DNA from: Mobilitalea sp. | GTDB taxonomy: Bacteria; Bacillota_A; Clostridia; Lachnospirales; Lachnospiraceae | Length of the DNA: 12,530 nt | Direction of reading: 5' to 3' | Assembly (NCBI GenBank): GCA_029974875.1 | Contig: JARKQP010000490.1 | Location: 1-12,530 of the forward strand | In this document: positions 5,929 through 12,530 of the stretch, piece after piece | How positions within the stretch are numbered: position 1 is the stretch's first letter | Layout: each line of letters opens with the position of its first letter | Notes under the pieces: generated by a model | The model's database searches: none | What the model saw: the letters and a program-made list of their open reading frames with translations, nothing else | Told to the model about the DNA's origin: nothing | Translations under genes and position numbers: made by a program

Positions 5929-8376
5929 TTATCTGACCGGCTTAAACCGCTTTAACCTTAGGGCGTTCGCCAGTACTGATACAGAGCTAAGGCTCATAGC
6001 CGCTCCGGCTATCATAGGATTTAATAGGGGTCCTCCAAATATATGGAGAATTCCCATAGCAACCGGTATTCCCAGTATATTATATCCAAAGGCCCAGAAC
6101 AGGTTCTCCCTAATATTTTTGATTGTCTTTTTGCTCAGCTGTATAGCGGTAGGTACATCCATTAAATCACTTCTCATGAGAACGATATCCGCAGATTCCA
6201 TAGCGACATCCGTTCCCGAGCCTATTGCGATACCGATATCCGCTTGTGCCAGTGCCGGGGCGTCATTGATTCCGTCACCAACCATTGCAACCTTTTTGCC
6301 CTCAGCCTGAAGCTTCTTAACCTCATTTGCCTTGTCCTGGGGTAATACTTCGGCTAGTATCCTGTCGATTCCAACCTGCCTGGCTATCGCTTCCGCCGTT
6401 CTTTTGTTATCACCTGTTATCATCGCTACCTTAATACCCATCTGATGGAGCTTTTCAATTGCTTTCTTGCTGTTTTCCTTAACTGTATCGGCTACTGCTA
6501 TGATTCCGGCCAATTTAGCGTCAACCGCTATATACATTGGGGTTTTACCTTCCCCAGCCAGCCTGTCGGAGCTTTCCTCCAGGTTTTCTAAAGAAATCCT
6601 ACTATCGGCCATAAGCTTTCTATTGCCCAGTAAAATATCCTTGCCGTCTATCCGGACCTCAATTCCGTGGCCGGGAATCGCTTTAAAGAATTCCAGCTTT
6701 TTAAATTCCAGGCCTTTTTCCTCTGCGCCCTTGACTATGGCTTCCCCAAGGGGATGCTCCGACCCTTTTTCAGCAGATGCGGCCAGCTGCAGTAATTCAT
6801 CCTGCGTAATTCCATTTGTAACAACTACATCCGTTACCTTTGGTTTGCCTTCCGTAATGGTACCTGTCTTATCAAATACTATGGTCTGTATCTTGTGGGC
6901 AGATTCGAGTGCAACGCCACTTTTTATCAGGACGCCATGTTCCGCTCCCTTGCCCGTGCCGACCATGATTGCCGTCGGTGTTGCCAGGCCCAGGGCACAG
7001 GGGCAGGCTATTACCAGAACGGATATGAATATTGTAAGCGCAAATATCCCTGTTTCCCCGCCAAGGAAGAACCAGGCCAAGCCGGACAGCACAGCTAAGG
7101 ATATGACGATTGGAACAAAATAACCTGAAATAACATCTGCCAGCTTGGCAATCGGCGCTTTGGAGCCTTGGGCATCCTCTACCAGCTTGATTATCTGTGC
7201 CAGGGCCGTATCCTTTCCAACCTTGGTAGCCTTATATTGAATGGTTCCGTTTTTATTTATGCTCGCACCGATAATTTTGTCACCGGCATTTTTTTCTACG
7301 GGAATGCTTTCGCCCGTAAGCATAGATTCATCTACAGCAGTAGTACCTTCTACCACTTCCCCGTCTACCGGCATCTTTTCACCTGGCTTAACGATTATAA
7401 CATCCCCTACTTCTACTTCCTCAATAGAGATTTCTGTTTCTTTTCCATTTCTTATCACCATAGCCGTCTTAGGAGCAAGGCCCATAAGCTTCTTGATTGC
7501 TTCGGAGGTCTTTCCCTTTGAAACAGATTCTAAGTATTTCCCAAGGGTTATTAGGGTAAGAATTACGGCTGCTGACTCAAAGTATAAATCCATGGCATAG
7601 TCTGCATCGCCCCCGATAATTTTAATTGTCGCAAAGATACCATAAAGCAGGGCTGCTGATGTTCCTATGGCAATCAGTGAGTCCATATTGGGACTTCTTC
7701 TAAATAATGCTTTAAATCCAACTGTATAGAATCTATTTCCTGAAATTACAACAGGTATGGTTAGAAGTAATTGTGATAATGCGAAGGCGACCGGATTCAT
7801 CATCGGCTTAATAAAATGAGGAAGGGGAAGCCCCAGCATATGCCCCATGGATATATAAAGAAGGGGAACAGTAAATATGGCGGATATGATAAACTTCTTC
7901 CATAATAATTTTATTTCTTTCTCCTTCTTCTCTTTATCTGTATCTACTGCGGTTTGTTCCTCTAAAGCTTTATAGCCCGCTTTTTCAACCGCCTTTTTTA
8001 TATCTGGGATGCTAACCTTTGAAGGCTCATAGCTTACGTTAAGCTTTTCTGTAGCAAAATTAACATTTGCTCCAATCACACCCTCCTGCTTTTGCACTGC
8101 CTTTTCCACAGTCTTTGCACAAGCTGCGCAGGTCATTCCTTCTATTCTCAAAGTCTTGCTGTTGGCTTCAACAAGGACCTTATAGCCCGCTTTTTCAACG
8201 GCTGTCTGTATATCCGGTATGGAAACCCTTGAAGCATCAAAGCTTATGCTCAGCTTTTCCGTAGCAAAGTTAACATCGGCTGCCGTAACACCCTGAAGCT
8301 TTTTGGAGGCCTTTTCTACAGCATTAGCACAAGCTGCGCAGGTCATTCCTTCTATTTTTAAAGTCTTAGTTACCAT
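5929..8376 (-). CDS. copA: Cu(I)-exporting P1B-type ATPase
   Basis: This 815-aa pump exports Cu(I) from the cytoplasm at the cost of ATP. Two N-terminal HMA domains each carry GMTCAAC (C13/C16 and C83/C86). The catalytic motifs are complete: actuator TGES (354-357), CPC in the membrane (458-460), phosphorylated D502 in DKTGT, HP (541-542) and GDGINDAP (700-707). YN (765-766) and MxxSS (794-798) in the last two membrane helices are the Cu(I)-site residues of CopA proteins, separating it from Zn/Cd or Ag-only relatives. The frame extends 15 codons upstream to 8421, but the ATG at 8376 has AAGGAG 7 bases before it and begins the first HMA domain immediately. A promoter with a CsoR-like operator precedes it and a strong terminator follows it. 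No copZ or csoR gene lies beside it. Confidence 0.96.
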   Translation of the reverse strand: MVTKTLKIEGMTCAACANAVEKASKKLQGVTAADVNFATEKLSISFDASRVSIPDIQTAVEKAGYKVLVEANSKTLRIEGMTCAACAKTVEKAVQKQEGVIGANVNFATEKLNVSYEPSKVSIPDIKKAVEKAGYKALEEQTAVDTDKEKKEKEIKLLWKKFIISAIFTVPLLYISMGHMLGLPLPHFIKPMMNPVAFALSQLLLTIPVVISGNRFYTVGFKALFRRSPNMDSLIAIGTSAALLYGIFATIKIIGGDADYAMDLYFESAAVILTLITLGKYLESVSKGKTSEAIKKLMGLAPKTAMVIRNGKETEISIEEVEVGDVIIVKPGEKMPVDGEVVEGTTAVDESMLTGESIPVEKNAGDKIIGASINKNGTIQYKATKVGKDTALAQIIKLVEDAQGSKAPIAKLADVISGYFVPIVISLAVLSGLAWFFLGGETGIFALTIFISVLVIACPCALGLATPTAIMVGTGKGAEHGVLIKSGVALESAHKIQTIVFDKTGTITEGKPKVTDVVVTNGITQDELLQLAASAEKGSEHPLGEAIVKGAEEKGLEFKKLEFFKAIPGHGIEVRIDGKDILLGNRKLMADSRISLENLEESSDRLAGEGKTPMYIAVDAKLAGIIAVADTVKENSKKAIEKLHQMGIKVAMITGDNKRTAEAIARQVGIDRILAEVLPQDKANEVKKLQAEGKKVAMVGDGINDAPALAQADIGIAIGSGTDVAMESADIVLMRSDLMDVPTAIQLSKKTIKNIRENLFWAFGYNILGIPVAMGILHIFGGPLLNPMIAGAAMSLSSVSVLANALRLKRFKPVR
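7971..8370 (-). repeat. copA: duplicated HMA domain inside copA
   Basis: The two metal-binding domains are offset by exactly 210 bases (70 codons). They share long near-identical DNA stretches, for example AAGCTGCGCAGGTCATTCCT at 8121 and 8331, and TATAGCCCGCTTTTTCAAC at 7971 and 8181. This indicates an internal duplication or gene conversion that has kept the copies alike. Confidence 0.85.
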
Positions 8377-8383
8377 GTTGTTT

Positions 8384-8389
8384 CTCCTT
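8384..8389 (-). promoter_or_regulatory. copA: ribosome binding site that fixes the copA start
   Basis: AAGGAG lies 7 bases before the ATG at 8376. The upstream in-frame ATG at 8421 has no such site, so the shorter protein is preferred. Confidence 0.85.
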
Positions 8390-8431
8390 TCTCTTGATGA
8401 AGTTGGAAATTTATTATCCATTTGATCATAT

Positions 8432-8452
8432 TACCCCACCCCCGTGGGGGGA
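8432..8452 (-). promoter_or_regulatory. CsoR-like copper operator
   Basis: CCCCAC (8434-8439) and GTGGGG (8444-8449) form a perfect inverted repeat around a CCCC centre, flanked by TA on the left and GA on the right. A GC-rich palindrome in AT-rich surroundings, placed just after the transcription start of a copA gene, matches the operators of CsoR, the Cu(I)-responsive repressor of Gram-positive bacteria. No csoR gene is in the window, so the repressor would act from elsewhere. Confidence 0.65.
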
Positions 8453-8461
8453 TCTGGTTAT

Positions 8462-8490
8462 ATAATAGCCTTTTTCTAACCTCATGTCAA
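8462..8490 (-). promoter_or_regulatory. copA: sigma-A promoter of copA
   Basis: A perfect TTGACA (8490-8485), a 17-base spacer and TATTAT (8467-8462) sit on the minus strand. Transcription would begin near 8455, directly upstream of the CsoR-like palindrome, as expected for a strong promoter held off by a repressor. Confidence 0.85.
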
Positions 8491-8547
8491 TAGAAATTTT
8501 TTCACTCTAGTCAAGTATGACACTCCCATTTTGTTACTATATGCCAT

Positions 8548-8592
8548 ACATATACCTGAAGCACATATACCTGAAGTATATATACCTGAATT
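8548..8592. repeat. three 15-bp tandem repeats in the copA/cyclase intergenic region
   Basis: TATACCTGAA recurs at 8551, 8566 and 8581, with a unit close to ACATATACCTGAAGC. It is non-coding as far as I can judge. It could be a tandem binding site or a slippage product, and it lies between two divergent promoters. Confidence 0.85.
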
Positions 8593-8690
8593 GCATATCA
8601 TAATACAAATTATAGCTTGTCAAAGACAGGTCATCCCTTGTCCGCCCAAACTGCTGCCATGGTAAATCCCTCTCACTTGTAGTTATACAG

Positions 8691-8719
8691 TTGAGCAAAC
8701 CACTATACTGTGCTAAAAT
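8691..8719 (+). promoter_or_regulatory. sigma-A promoter of the 7TM diguanylate cyclase gene
   Basis: TTGAGC (8691-8696), a 17-base spacer and TAAAAT (8714-8719) preceded by TGC form an extended -10 promoter. Transcription near 8726 would leave a leader of about 90 bases. Confidence 0.6.
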
Positions 8720-8746
8720 TAGTAAAACCACCCTACAAAACGATAA

Positions 8747-8797
8747 TTTACGCTGATGAAGCCAATTTATATAAGTATAACTGCTTCTTGCGCTAAA
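8747..8797 (+). promoter_or_regulatory. hairpin in the cyclase 5' leader
   Basis: TTTA-CGC-GAAGC (8747-8762) can pair with GCTTC-GCG-TAAA (8783-8797), giving 12 pairs interrupted by a small internal loop and one bulge, with a 20-base loop. It ends 3 bases before the ribosome site at 8801-8806. It does not match the GEMM c-di-GMP riboswitch motifs I know. Confidence 0.35.
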
Positions 8798-8814
8798 TGT
8801 GGAGGATAGAATTC

Positions 8815-10317
8815 ATGTTAAATATATATGTCTGGTTCATGATTATCTCAACGATAGTTACTACCATACTATTACTATATGCTGTTGCAACCTACAATTC
8901 CGAACGGTCTTTTTTCTTGATCTTAAGTTCTGTCTGTACGTTTCTTTACAGCTTTGGCTACCTTCTGGAAATCATTTCACCTACACTGGAAGCCGCATTC
9001 ATGGGGGTAAGGGTACAAAAAATGGGCTCCCCATTCCTTGTTCTCCTAAACTATCTCTTCGTGCGGGATGTTTATGGGGAAAAACGGTTCGGCTTCCGCG
9101 GATACTGCCTCCTCTTTGCGCTGCCTGTTTTCAACCTGTTCACCGCCCAGGCATTTCCATTGGTAAAGTTGCATTATACGCACATCGAATATTTCTGGGA
9201 TGGTTCGATAGCTAACTGCCAGGGGGATTTGGGCATTGTCGGCGCTCTGGCCATCGCATATCATTTCCTGCTTGTCTCTTTGACTATCCTGCGTATCCTG
9301 AGGCACCTAAAAGGGGAACGCAGGCTGCAAAGATACCAAAGCCTTTGTCTGCTGACATCGATTCTAGTTCCCCTCTTTGTAAATATTTACCACACCCTTT
9401 CCTACGACCACCTGCGGCTTGATTTAAATCCCTTTGCGGTCGCCATCGGGCAGATGCTGCTTCTGTACTCTGTACGCCGTCAAAACCTGCTCAATGTGGT
9501 TCCGTTGGCACGGGTACAGGTAATTGAAACTATGTCGGATGCATTTATCGTCTGCGGCAGGGATGGCAGCTTTTTGGATGCAAACCAGGCTGCCAAGCAG
9601 CTGTTTCCTGAACTGGCTACCTTGCTTCCCGGCGAAAGGATGGCCCCGGCAGGCCAGTTTAACAATGGGGATGAATTGTGTCTTGAAAGAAAAGACGGGA
9701 TAAGATTCTACCAGATAACTAAAACTGATATCCTGCAAAACGGCAAAAACAGCGGTAGCTGTATTTTGTTCCACGACATCACCGACAAAGAAAATCAGCT
9801 GAAAAAGCTGTATGACAAAGCAACCATTGATTCTCTGATGCATATTTATACCAGGGCTGCTTTTTCGGATCTCGCCAGATTTATGCTGAACTCCGACAAA
9901 GCGGATGACTGTTCCTATGCCCTGCTGATGATTGACCTTGATCATTTTAAACTGGTGAACGATACCTACGGACATCCCTGCGGCGATATTGTGCTCCAAA
10001 CCGTCGCCGCCACCGTAAAAGACCATGTCCGAAAGGATGACATTGTGGGACGTTACGGCGGAGAGGAAATCGCCGTCCTGCTGGAGAATATCTCCGTCAA
10101 CCAGATGCTTACTATCGTGGAGAAGCTCCGTGCGGCCGTTGAATGCACTGTAATTCCTTATCAGGGCAACGAGCTGACTATCACCATCAGCATCGGAATG
10201 GCGCATTTTCCTGCCGGAAAGGTCCAGTCACTGGAGGATATGTTCCTTCAGGCAGATTCTGCATTATATAAAGCCAAAAATGGCGGACGCAACCGTGCCT
10301 GCCTGTATGAAGAATAG
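8815..10317 (+). CDS. membrane diguanylate cyclase: 7TM sensor, PAS, GGDEF
   Basis: This 500-aa protein is predicted to make c-di-GMP from two GTP at the membrane. Residues 1-225 form about seven hydrophobic segments resembling the 7TM N-terminal region found on histidine kinases and cyclases. Residues about 232-330 resemble a PAS domain (ETMSDAFIVCGRDGSFLDAN). A GGDEF domain follows, with the metal-site motif MIDLDHFKLVNDTYGH, an RxxD inhibitory site RKDD (406-409) and, five residues later, RYGGEEI (413-419). The active-site motif is thus GGEEI rather than GGDEF or GGEEF, and the usual LTGLYNRR motif is replaced by LMHIYTRAAF, so activity is likely but not certain. The frame opens at an ATG at 8797, but GGAGGA (8801-8806) lies 8 bases before the ATG at 8815, which is preferred. 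It is transcribed alone from 8691-8719. Confidence 0.9.
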   Translation: MLNIYVWFMIISTIVTTILLLYAVATYNSERSFFLILSSVCTFLYSFGYLLEIISPTLEAAFMGVRVQKMGSPFLVLLNYLFVRDVYGEKRFGFRGYCLLFALPVFNLFTAQAFPLVKLHYTHIEYFWDGSIANCQGDLGIVGALAIAYHFLLVSLTILRILRHLKGERRLQRYQSLCLLTSILVPLFVNIYHTLSYDHLRLDLNPFAVAIGQMLLLYSVRRQNLLNVVPLARVQVIETMSDAFIVCGRDGSFLDANQAAKQLFPELATLLPGERMAPAGQFNNGDELCLERKDGIRFYQITKTDILQNGKNSGSCILFHDITDKENQLKKLYDKATIDSLMHIYTRAAFSDLARFMLNSDKADDCSYALLMIDLDHFKLVNDTYGHPCGDIVLQTVAATVKDHVRKDDIVGRYGGEEIAVLLENISVNQMLTIVEKLRAAVECTVIPYQGNELTITISIGMAHFPAGKVQSLEDMFLQADSALYKAKNGGRNRACLYEE

Positions 10318-10373
10318 AATACTGCCTATTTTTTGATCCTACTTTCTCAGAAAATCGCCAAAGGGATTATATA

Positions 10374-10397
10374 CGATACACCACATGGGGCATATCG
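10374..10397 (-). terminator. weak hairpin after the acetyltransferase gene
   Basis: On the minus strand, CGATATGCC and GGTGTATCG form a 9-bp stem (two G-U pairs) around a 6-base loop, 18 bases after the acetyltransferase stop. It is followed by TATATAAT rather than a T run, so it is at best a weak terminator. It sits in the 98-base convergent gap between the cyclase and acetyltransferase genes. Confidence 0.3.
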
Positions 10398-10415
10398 ACA
10401 CCTCCAGCCACTATT

Positions 10416-11330
10416 CTAAAGGACAAAGTATTCATAAGCAATTACTCCTTCGATCTGGACAAAGCCTTCCATTAAATAAAGCTCCTTTGCCCTTTCATTA
10501 TCTGCATTGACACAAAGCATTATCTTTTTATAATTCATTTTTTGCGCAAAGTCAACCGCAGCCCTTAGCAACTGCCTTCCCAAGCCTTTTCCCTGATACG
10601 CGGGCAGAATGGCTAAAGGACCAATATTCATAGCAGGCTCCCCTTCATAATCATCCTTCGCCCCTCTGATAATCCCCACCGGATTATTATTATGCATTAG
10701 AAACAGTAAGCCTCCCTCCAGATATTCCGGGCTATGCACCTGTTTACGGACCATTTCCGGAGTGATGGGCGTCGAATTCCCCTTTAAGCTTGAAAAGGCA
10801 GTATTCCTGATATAGCACCAATCCTCTTCATCCTTATCGGATTGAAATCCTCTGATGGAGTATCCCTCCGGCAGATTTACAACCTGCGGTTCCTCAATTT
10901 CTTTAACCAGGAGATATACATATCTGTCAGCTACAAAATTAAGGCTTTTTATGTTATCTGAAAGCTCGCTGTTTGTAAGCGGAACAAACAAAAACATCTT
11001 CTCAATTTCCTTTATGTGTTTAACCGCTTCCGATAACAAGATAGAATATATATTCTGATCCCTATCCTCAGAATAAAAAATGCGAAACCTTCCACACCTT
11101 CCCCTTCTATGATAATCATTCAGTATAAGGGAGGCTGCTGCTATTATGTTGCCGTCTTTTTTCACGATATAGGTAGGATTTTCTTCATCAGGAGCAAAAT
11201 TCTCCAGATCCTTATCATACAAAAATGAGTCATCCACCTTATTTCTATGCTTTTTACAAAATGCTATAAAATCCTCTGTATCCTTGTTTAGTAATTTTTC
11301 TGCCTGCATATGCACCGCCCAGCCTCTCAT
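10416..11330 (-). CDS. tandem-GNAT N-acetyltransferase
   Basis: This 304-aa cytoplasmic protein looks like two fused GNAT folds. The N-terminal half (about 8-140) has a degenerate fold lacking a clear acetyl-CoA loop. The C-terminal half (about 155-304) carries the acetyl-CoA-binding motif LAILPAYQGKGLGRQLL (239-255; Q246-G251) and the late motif NERAKELYLMEGF. The double layout recalls MshD-like acetyltransferases, but mycothiol is an actinobacterial compound and that substrate is not implied. The substrate is unknown. The start is uncertain: the ATG at 11330 has only GGAAA before it, while an in-frame ATG at 11309 follows GGCGG by 5 bases. It lies between two cyclase genes and appears to be a separate unit. 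I could not identify its promoter in the 146-base gap upstream. Confidence 0.85.
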   Translation of the reverse strand: MRGWAVHMQAEKLLNKDTEDFIAFCKKHRNKVDDSFLYDKDLENFAPDEENPTYIVKKDGNIIAAASLILNDYHRRGRCGRFRIFYSEDRDQNIYSILLSEAVKHIKEIEKMFLFVPLTNSELSDNIKSLNFVADRYVYLLVKEIEEPQVVNLPEGYSIRGFQSDKDEEDWCYIRNTAFSSLKGNSTPITPEMVRKQVHSPEYLEGGLLFLMHNNNPVGIIRGAKDDYEGEPAMNIGPLAILPAYQGKGLGRQLLRAAVDFAQKMNYKKIMLCVNADNERAKELYLMEGFVQIEGVIAYEYFVL

Positions 11331-11450
11331 TTATTTCCAATTCAATTATTGTATTTATCCAATAGTTCTATTAATATACAGATACCCTCGCCCAATCCTA
11401 TAAAACAAACAATACCAAAGATTTTTAATAGAGCAAGCTTCAGATTGGAT

Positions 11451-11478
11451 GAGCTGACCATCAGGCAGGCCACAGCTC
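11451..11478 (-). other. inverted repeat at the end of the CHASE-GGDEF gene
   Basis: GAGCTG (11451-11456) and CAGCTC (11473-11478) are perfect complements. On the minus strand, GCC/GGT can extend the stem past a 2-base bulge. It overlaps the stop codon (11479-11477) and has no T run after it, so a terminator role is doubtful. The rest of 11331-11450 shows nothing I can name. Confidence 0.25.
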
Positions 11479-12530
11479 AACGTGACAGCTTTTCTGATTT
11501 TTCCAGATACATCAGCTGATCTGCCCTATGCAGAAGCGTATCAAAGTCATCGCCATCTTCCGGAAATATTGCGTAGCCAATGCTGGGTACCACTTTAATG
11601 GGGTAACCTGGAATATTAAACTCCTGTTCAAAGCGTTTGAGAAGCTGCTCTTTGGCGCGCAGGAGACCTCCAACATTTTCCACCCCTGGCAATATCAACA
11701 GAAACTCATCCCCGCCCAAACGGAAAGCCGCCGCATTTGTCCTGGTGCTTGCTTTTAATATACGCGCTGTTTCAACCAACACCATATCTCCCACGCTATG
11801 CCCATAGGTATCATTGATTTTCTTGAATTGATCCAAATCCAGCAGCATAATTCCCAATTTACATTCCTTCCGTTTCGCTTCCGCAAAAACAATGGTTTGA
11901 TACTTGTTGAGAAAATGCCGGTTAAACAGGCCTGTCAAGGAATCATGAATTGACATCGCAATAAGCTTATTGTTGGATTTTATGTATTTATAGACCAAAA
12001 GGCCTGTAGAAGCAGAGAGGCAAACAGAGAAGACAAAGATCAGCACAAGCAGTAACAGGTTGCCGCCCCATCCGTTTGACTGGTTGACCGTAATGCTCCA
12101 GTTGATAAACTCCGGATCCACGGCAAATTCCAGCCTGGAATTTGCGCCAGAATCAACCGAACCAAAAAACGGCGTGAGTTTATTCTCCTGATTATAGATT
12201 GCAATATCCAGTCCAGAGCTTTTCGCGTAGGTCTCAATCTCCTCCAGCATTTTATCGCTCTTTAGCACAATGGCGATTTGCCCCCAGTATCCCGTGTCTT
12301 CCATGATAATCGGGAGCCTGACAATGAAACCGGATCCGCCCTGCACCAGTTCCACAGGACCCTGCAAAACAGGCTTCAGCTCCTGTTTCACTTTCAGCAC
12401 AAGCTCCTGCTGCTCTTCCACCTTGGACAAATCCACCCCGATTGACGCAGCATTGGATTCCCGCGGATAATTCCATATGATGGTCGTATCCTTGAGAACG
12501 CCGACATTACGGATATAATCTGAATTTGTT
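11477..12530 (-). CDS. CHASE-domain diguanylate cyclase, 5' end outside window
   Basis: The frame is open to the right edge, so the gene starts outside the window; 350 codons are visible. An internal GTG at 12436 is not the true start, since family-like sequence continues upstream of it (DYIRNVGVLKDTTIIWNYP). The extracytoplasmic part ends a CHASE sensor domain, recognisable from LQGPVELVQGGSGFIVRLPI. A second sensor-like stretch and a membrane helix (LLLLVLIFVFSVCLSASTGLLV) follow. The cytoplasmic GGDEF domain has DSLTGLFNRHFL, LLDLDQFKKINDTYGH and a canonical RLGGDEF, so it should make c-di-GMP. The position of the inhibitory RxxD site reads RTNA, so product inhibition through that site is unlikely. 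The C-terminus (HRADQLMYLEKSEK) is complete. It is the second cyclase gene in the window and is oriented opposite to the first. Confidence 0.92.
   Translation of the reverse strand, partial: TNSDYIRNVGVLKDTTIIWNYPRESNAASIGVDLSKVEEQQELVLKVKQELKPVLQGPVELVQGGSGFIVRLPIIMEDTGYWGQIAIVLKSDKMLEEIETYAKSSGLDIAIYNQENKLTPFFGSVDSGANSRLEFAVDPEFINWSITVNQSNGWGGNLLLLVLIFVFSVCLSASTGLLVYKYIKSNNKLIAMSIHDSLTGLFNRHFLNKYQTIVFAEAKRKECKLGIMLLDLDQFKKINDTYGHSVGDMVLVETARILKASTRTNAAAFRLGGDEFLLILPGVENVGGLLRAKEQLLKRFEQEFNIPGYPIKVVPSIGYAIFPEDGDDFDTLLHRADQLMYLEKSEKLSR

Larger units (their letters stand above)
8377..8814. other. divergent intergenic region between copA and the cyclase gene
   Basis: This 438-base gap holds, from left to right, the copA leader and operator, the copA promoter, three 15-bp repeats, the cyclase promoter and a leader hairpin. 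Between 8593 and 8690 I see only a weak small hairpin (CTTGTC, AAA, GACAGG) and no gene or riboswitch that I recognise. A 64-codon frame on the minus strand (8537-8731) runs through the repeats and does not look coding. Confidence 0.6.

Noticed and set aside
6467..7123. 218-codon plus-strand frame inside copA
   Set aside because: It is a shadow of the catalytic region of the ATPase, rich in Ser and Pro as expected for an antisense frame.
8377..8421. 15-codon N-terminal extension of copA
   Set aside because: The strong ribosome site lies inside this extension, immediately ahead of the ATG at 8376, and the upstream ATG lacks one.
8548..8592. CRISPR array
   Set aside because: The repeats are contiguous 15-base units without spacers, and no cas gene is present.
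8537..8731. 64-codon minus-strand frame in the copA/cyclase gap
   Set aside because: It is largely made of the 15-bp repeats, has no good ribosome site, runs over the cyclase promoter and resembles no protein.
8720..8814. c-di-GMP (GEMM) riboswitch in the cyclase leader
   Set aside because: The conserved GEMM core sequences I know are absent and the only structure seen is a simple interrupted hairpin.
9424..10206. 260-codon minus-strand frame opposite the 7TM cyclase
   Set aside because: It lies wholly within a gene with clear PAS and GGDEF motifs on the plus strand; its sequence has no recognisable domain.

Overview
The window reads as chromosomal DNA of a Gram-positive anaerobe, most likely a clostridium (Bacillota, Clostridia, perhaps Lachnospiraceae). 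The grounds are strong AGGAGG-type ribosome sites, consensus sigma-A promoters, a lipoprotein with a typical lipobox, FtsX-type ABC permeases beside a two-component system, and protein families common in that group. Nothing identifies the species. There is no tRNA, rRNA, CRISPR array, transposase or phage gene, and I see no clear sign of recent transfer.

Layout. (1) 1-624, minus: 5' part of a DUF4846-type lipoprotein gene, with its own extended -10 promoter (735-762) and a possible 16-codon leader ORF whose stop lies in the lipoprotein's ribosome site. (2) 837-5672, minus: a four-gene sensing and transport module transcribed response regulator > histidine kinase > ABC ATPase > two-domain FtsX permease. 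Regulator and kinase overlap by 4 bases. ATPase and permease are 5 bases apart and have a probable regulator-dependent promoter of their own, with an 11-bp-spaced GTCACT direct repeat. The regulator is preceded by a palindrome-rich leader. (3) 5852-5909: a long, nearly perfect hairpin terminator closing the next gene. (4) 5929-8376, minus: a CopA-type Cu+-exporting P1B-ATPase with two metal-binding domains, behind a consensus promoter and a CsoR-like GC-rich operator. (5) 8815-10317, plus: a membrane diguanylate cyclase (7TM sensor, PAS, GGDEF) with an extended -10 promoter and a hairpin in its 5' leader. (6) 10416-11330, minus: a tandem GNAT acetyltransferase. (7) 11477-12530, minus: the 3' part of a CHASE-GGDEF diguanylate cyclase running off the window.

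How they work together. The window holds independent units for envelope sensing and transport, copper efflux, and c-di-GMP signalling. The two-component system probably controls the adjacent transporter; its signal and substrate cannot be read from the sequence. The copper ATPase is probably derepressed by Cu(I) through a CsoR encoded elsewhere. The two cyclases differ informatively: one keeps an RxxD inhibitory site with an atypical GGEEI active-site motif, and the other has a canonical GGDEF but lacks the inhibitory-site aspartate.

I found no convincing new multi-gene system. The most noteworthy signals are small: leader ORFs and structured leaders, short in-frame tandem repeats, the putative direct-repeat operator and the CsoR-like operator.
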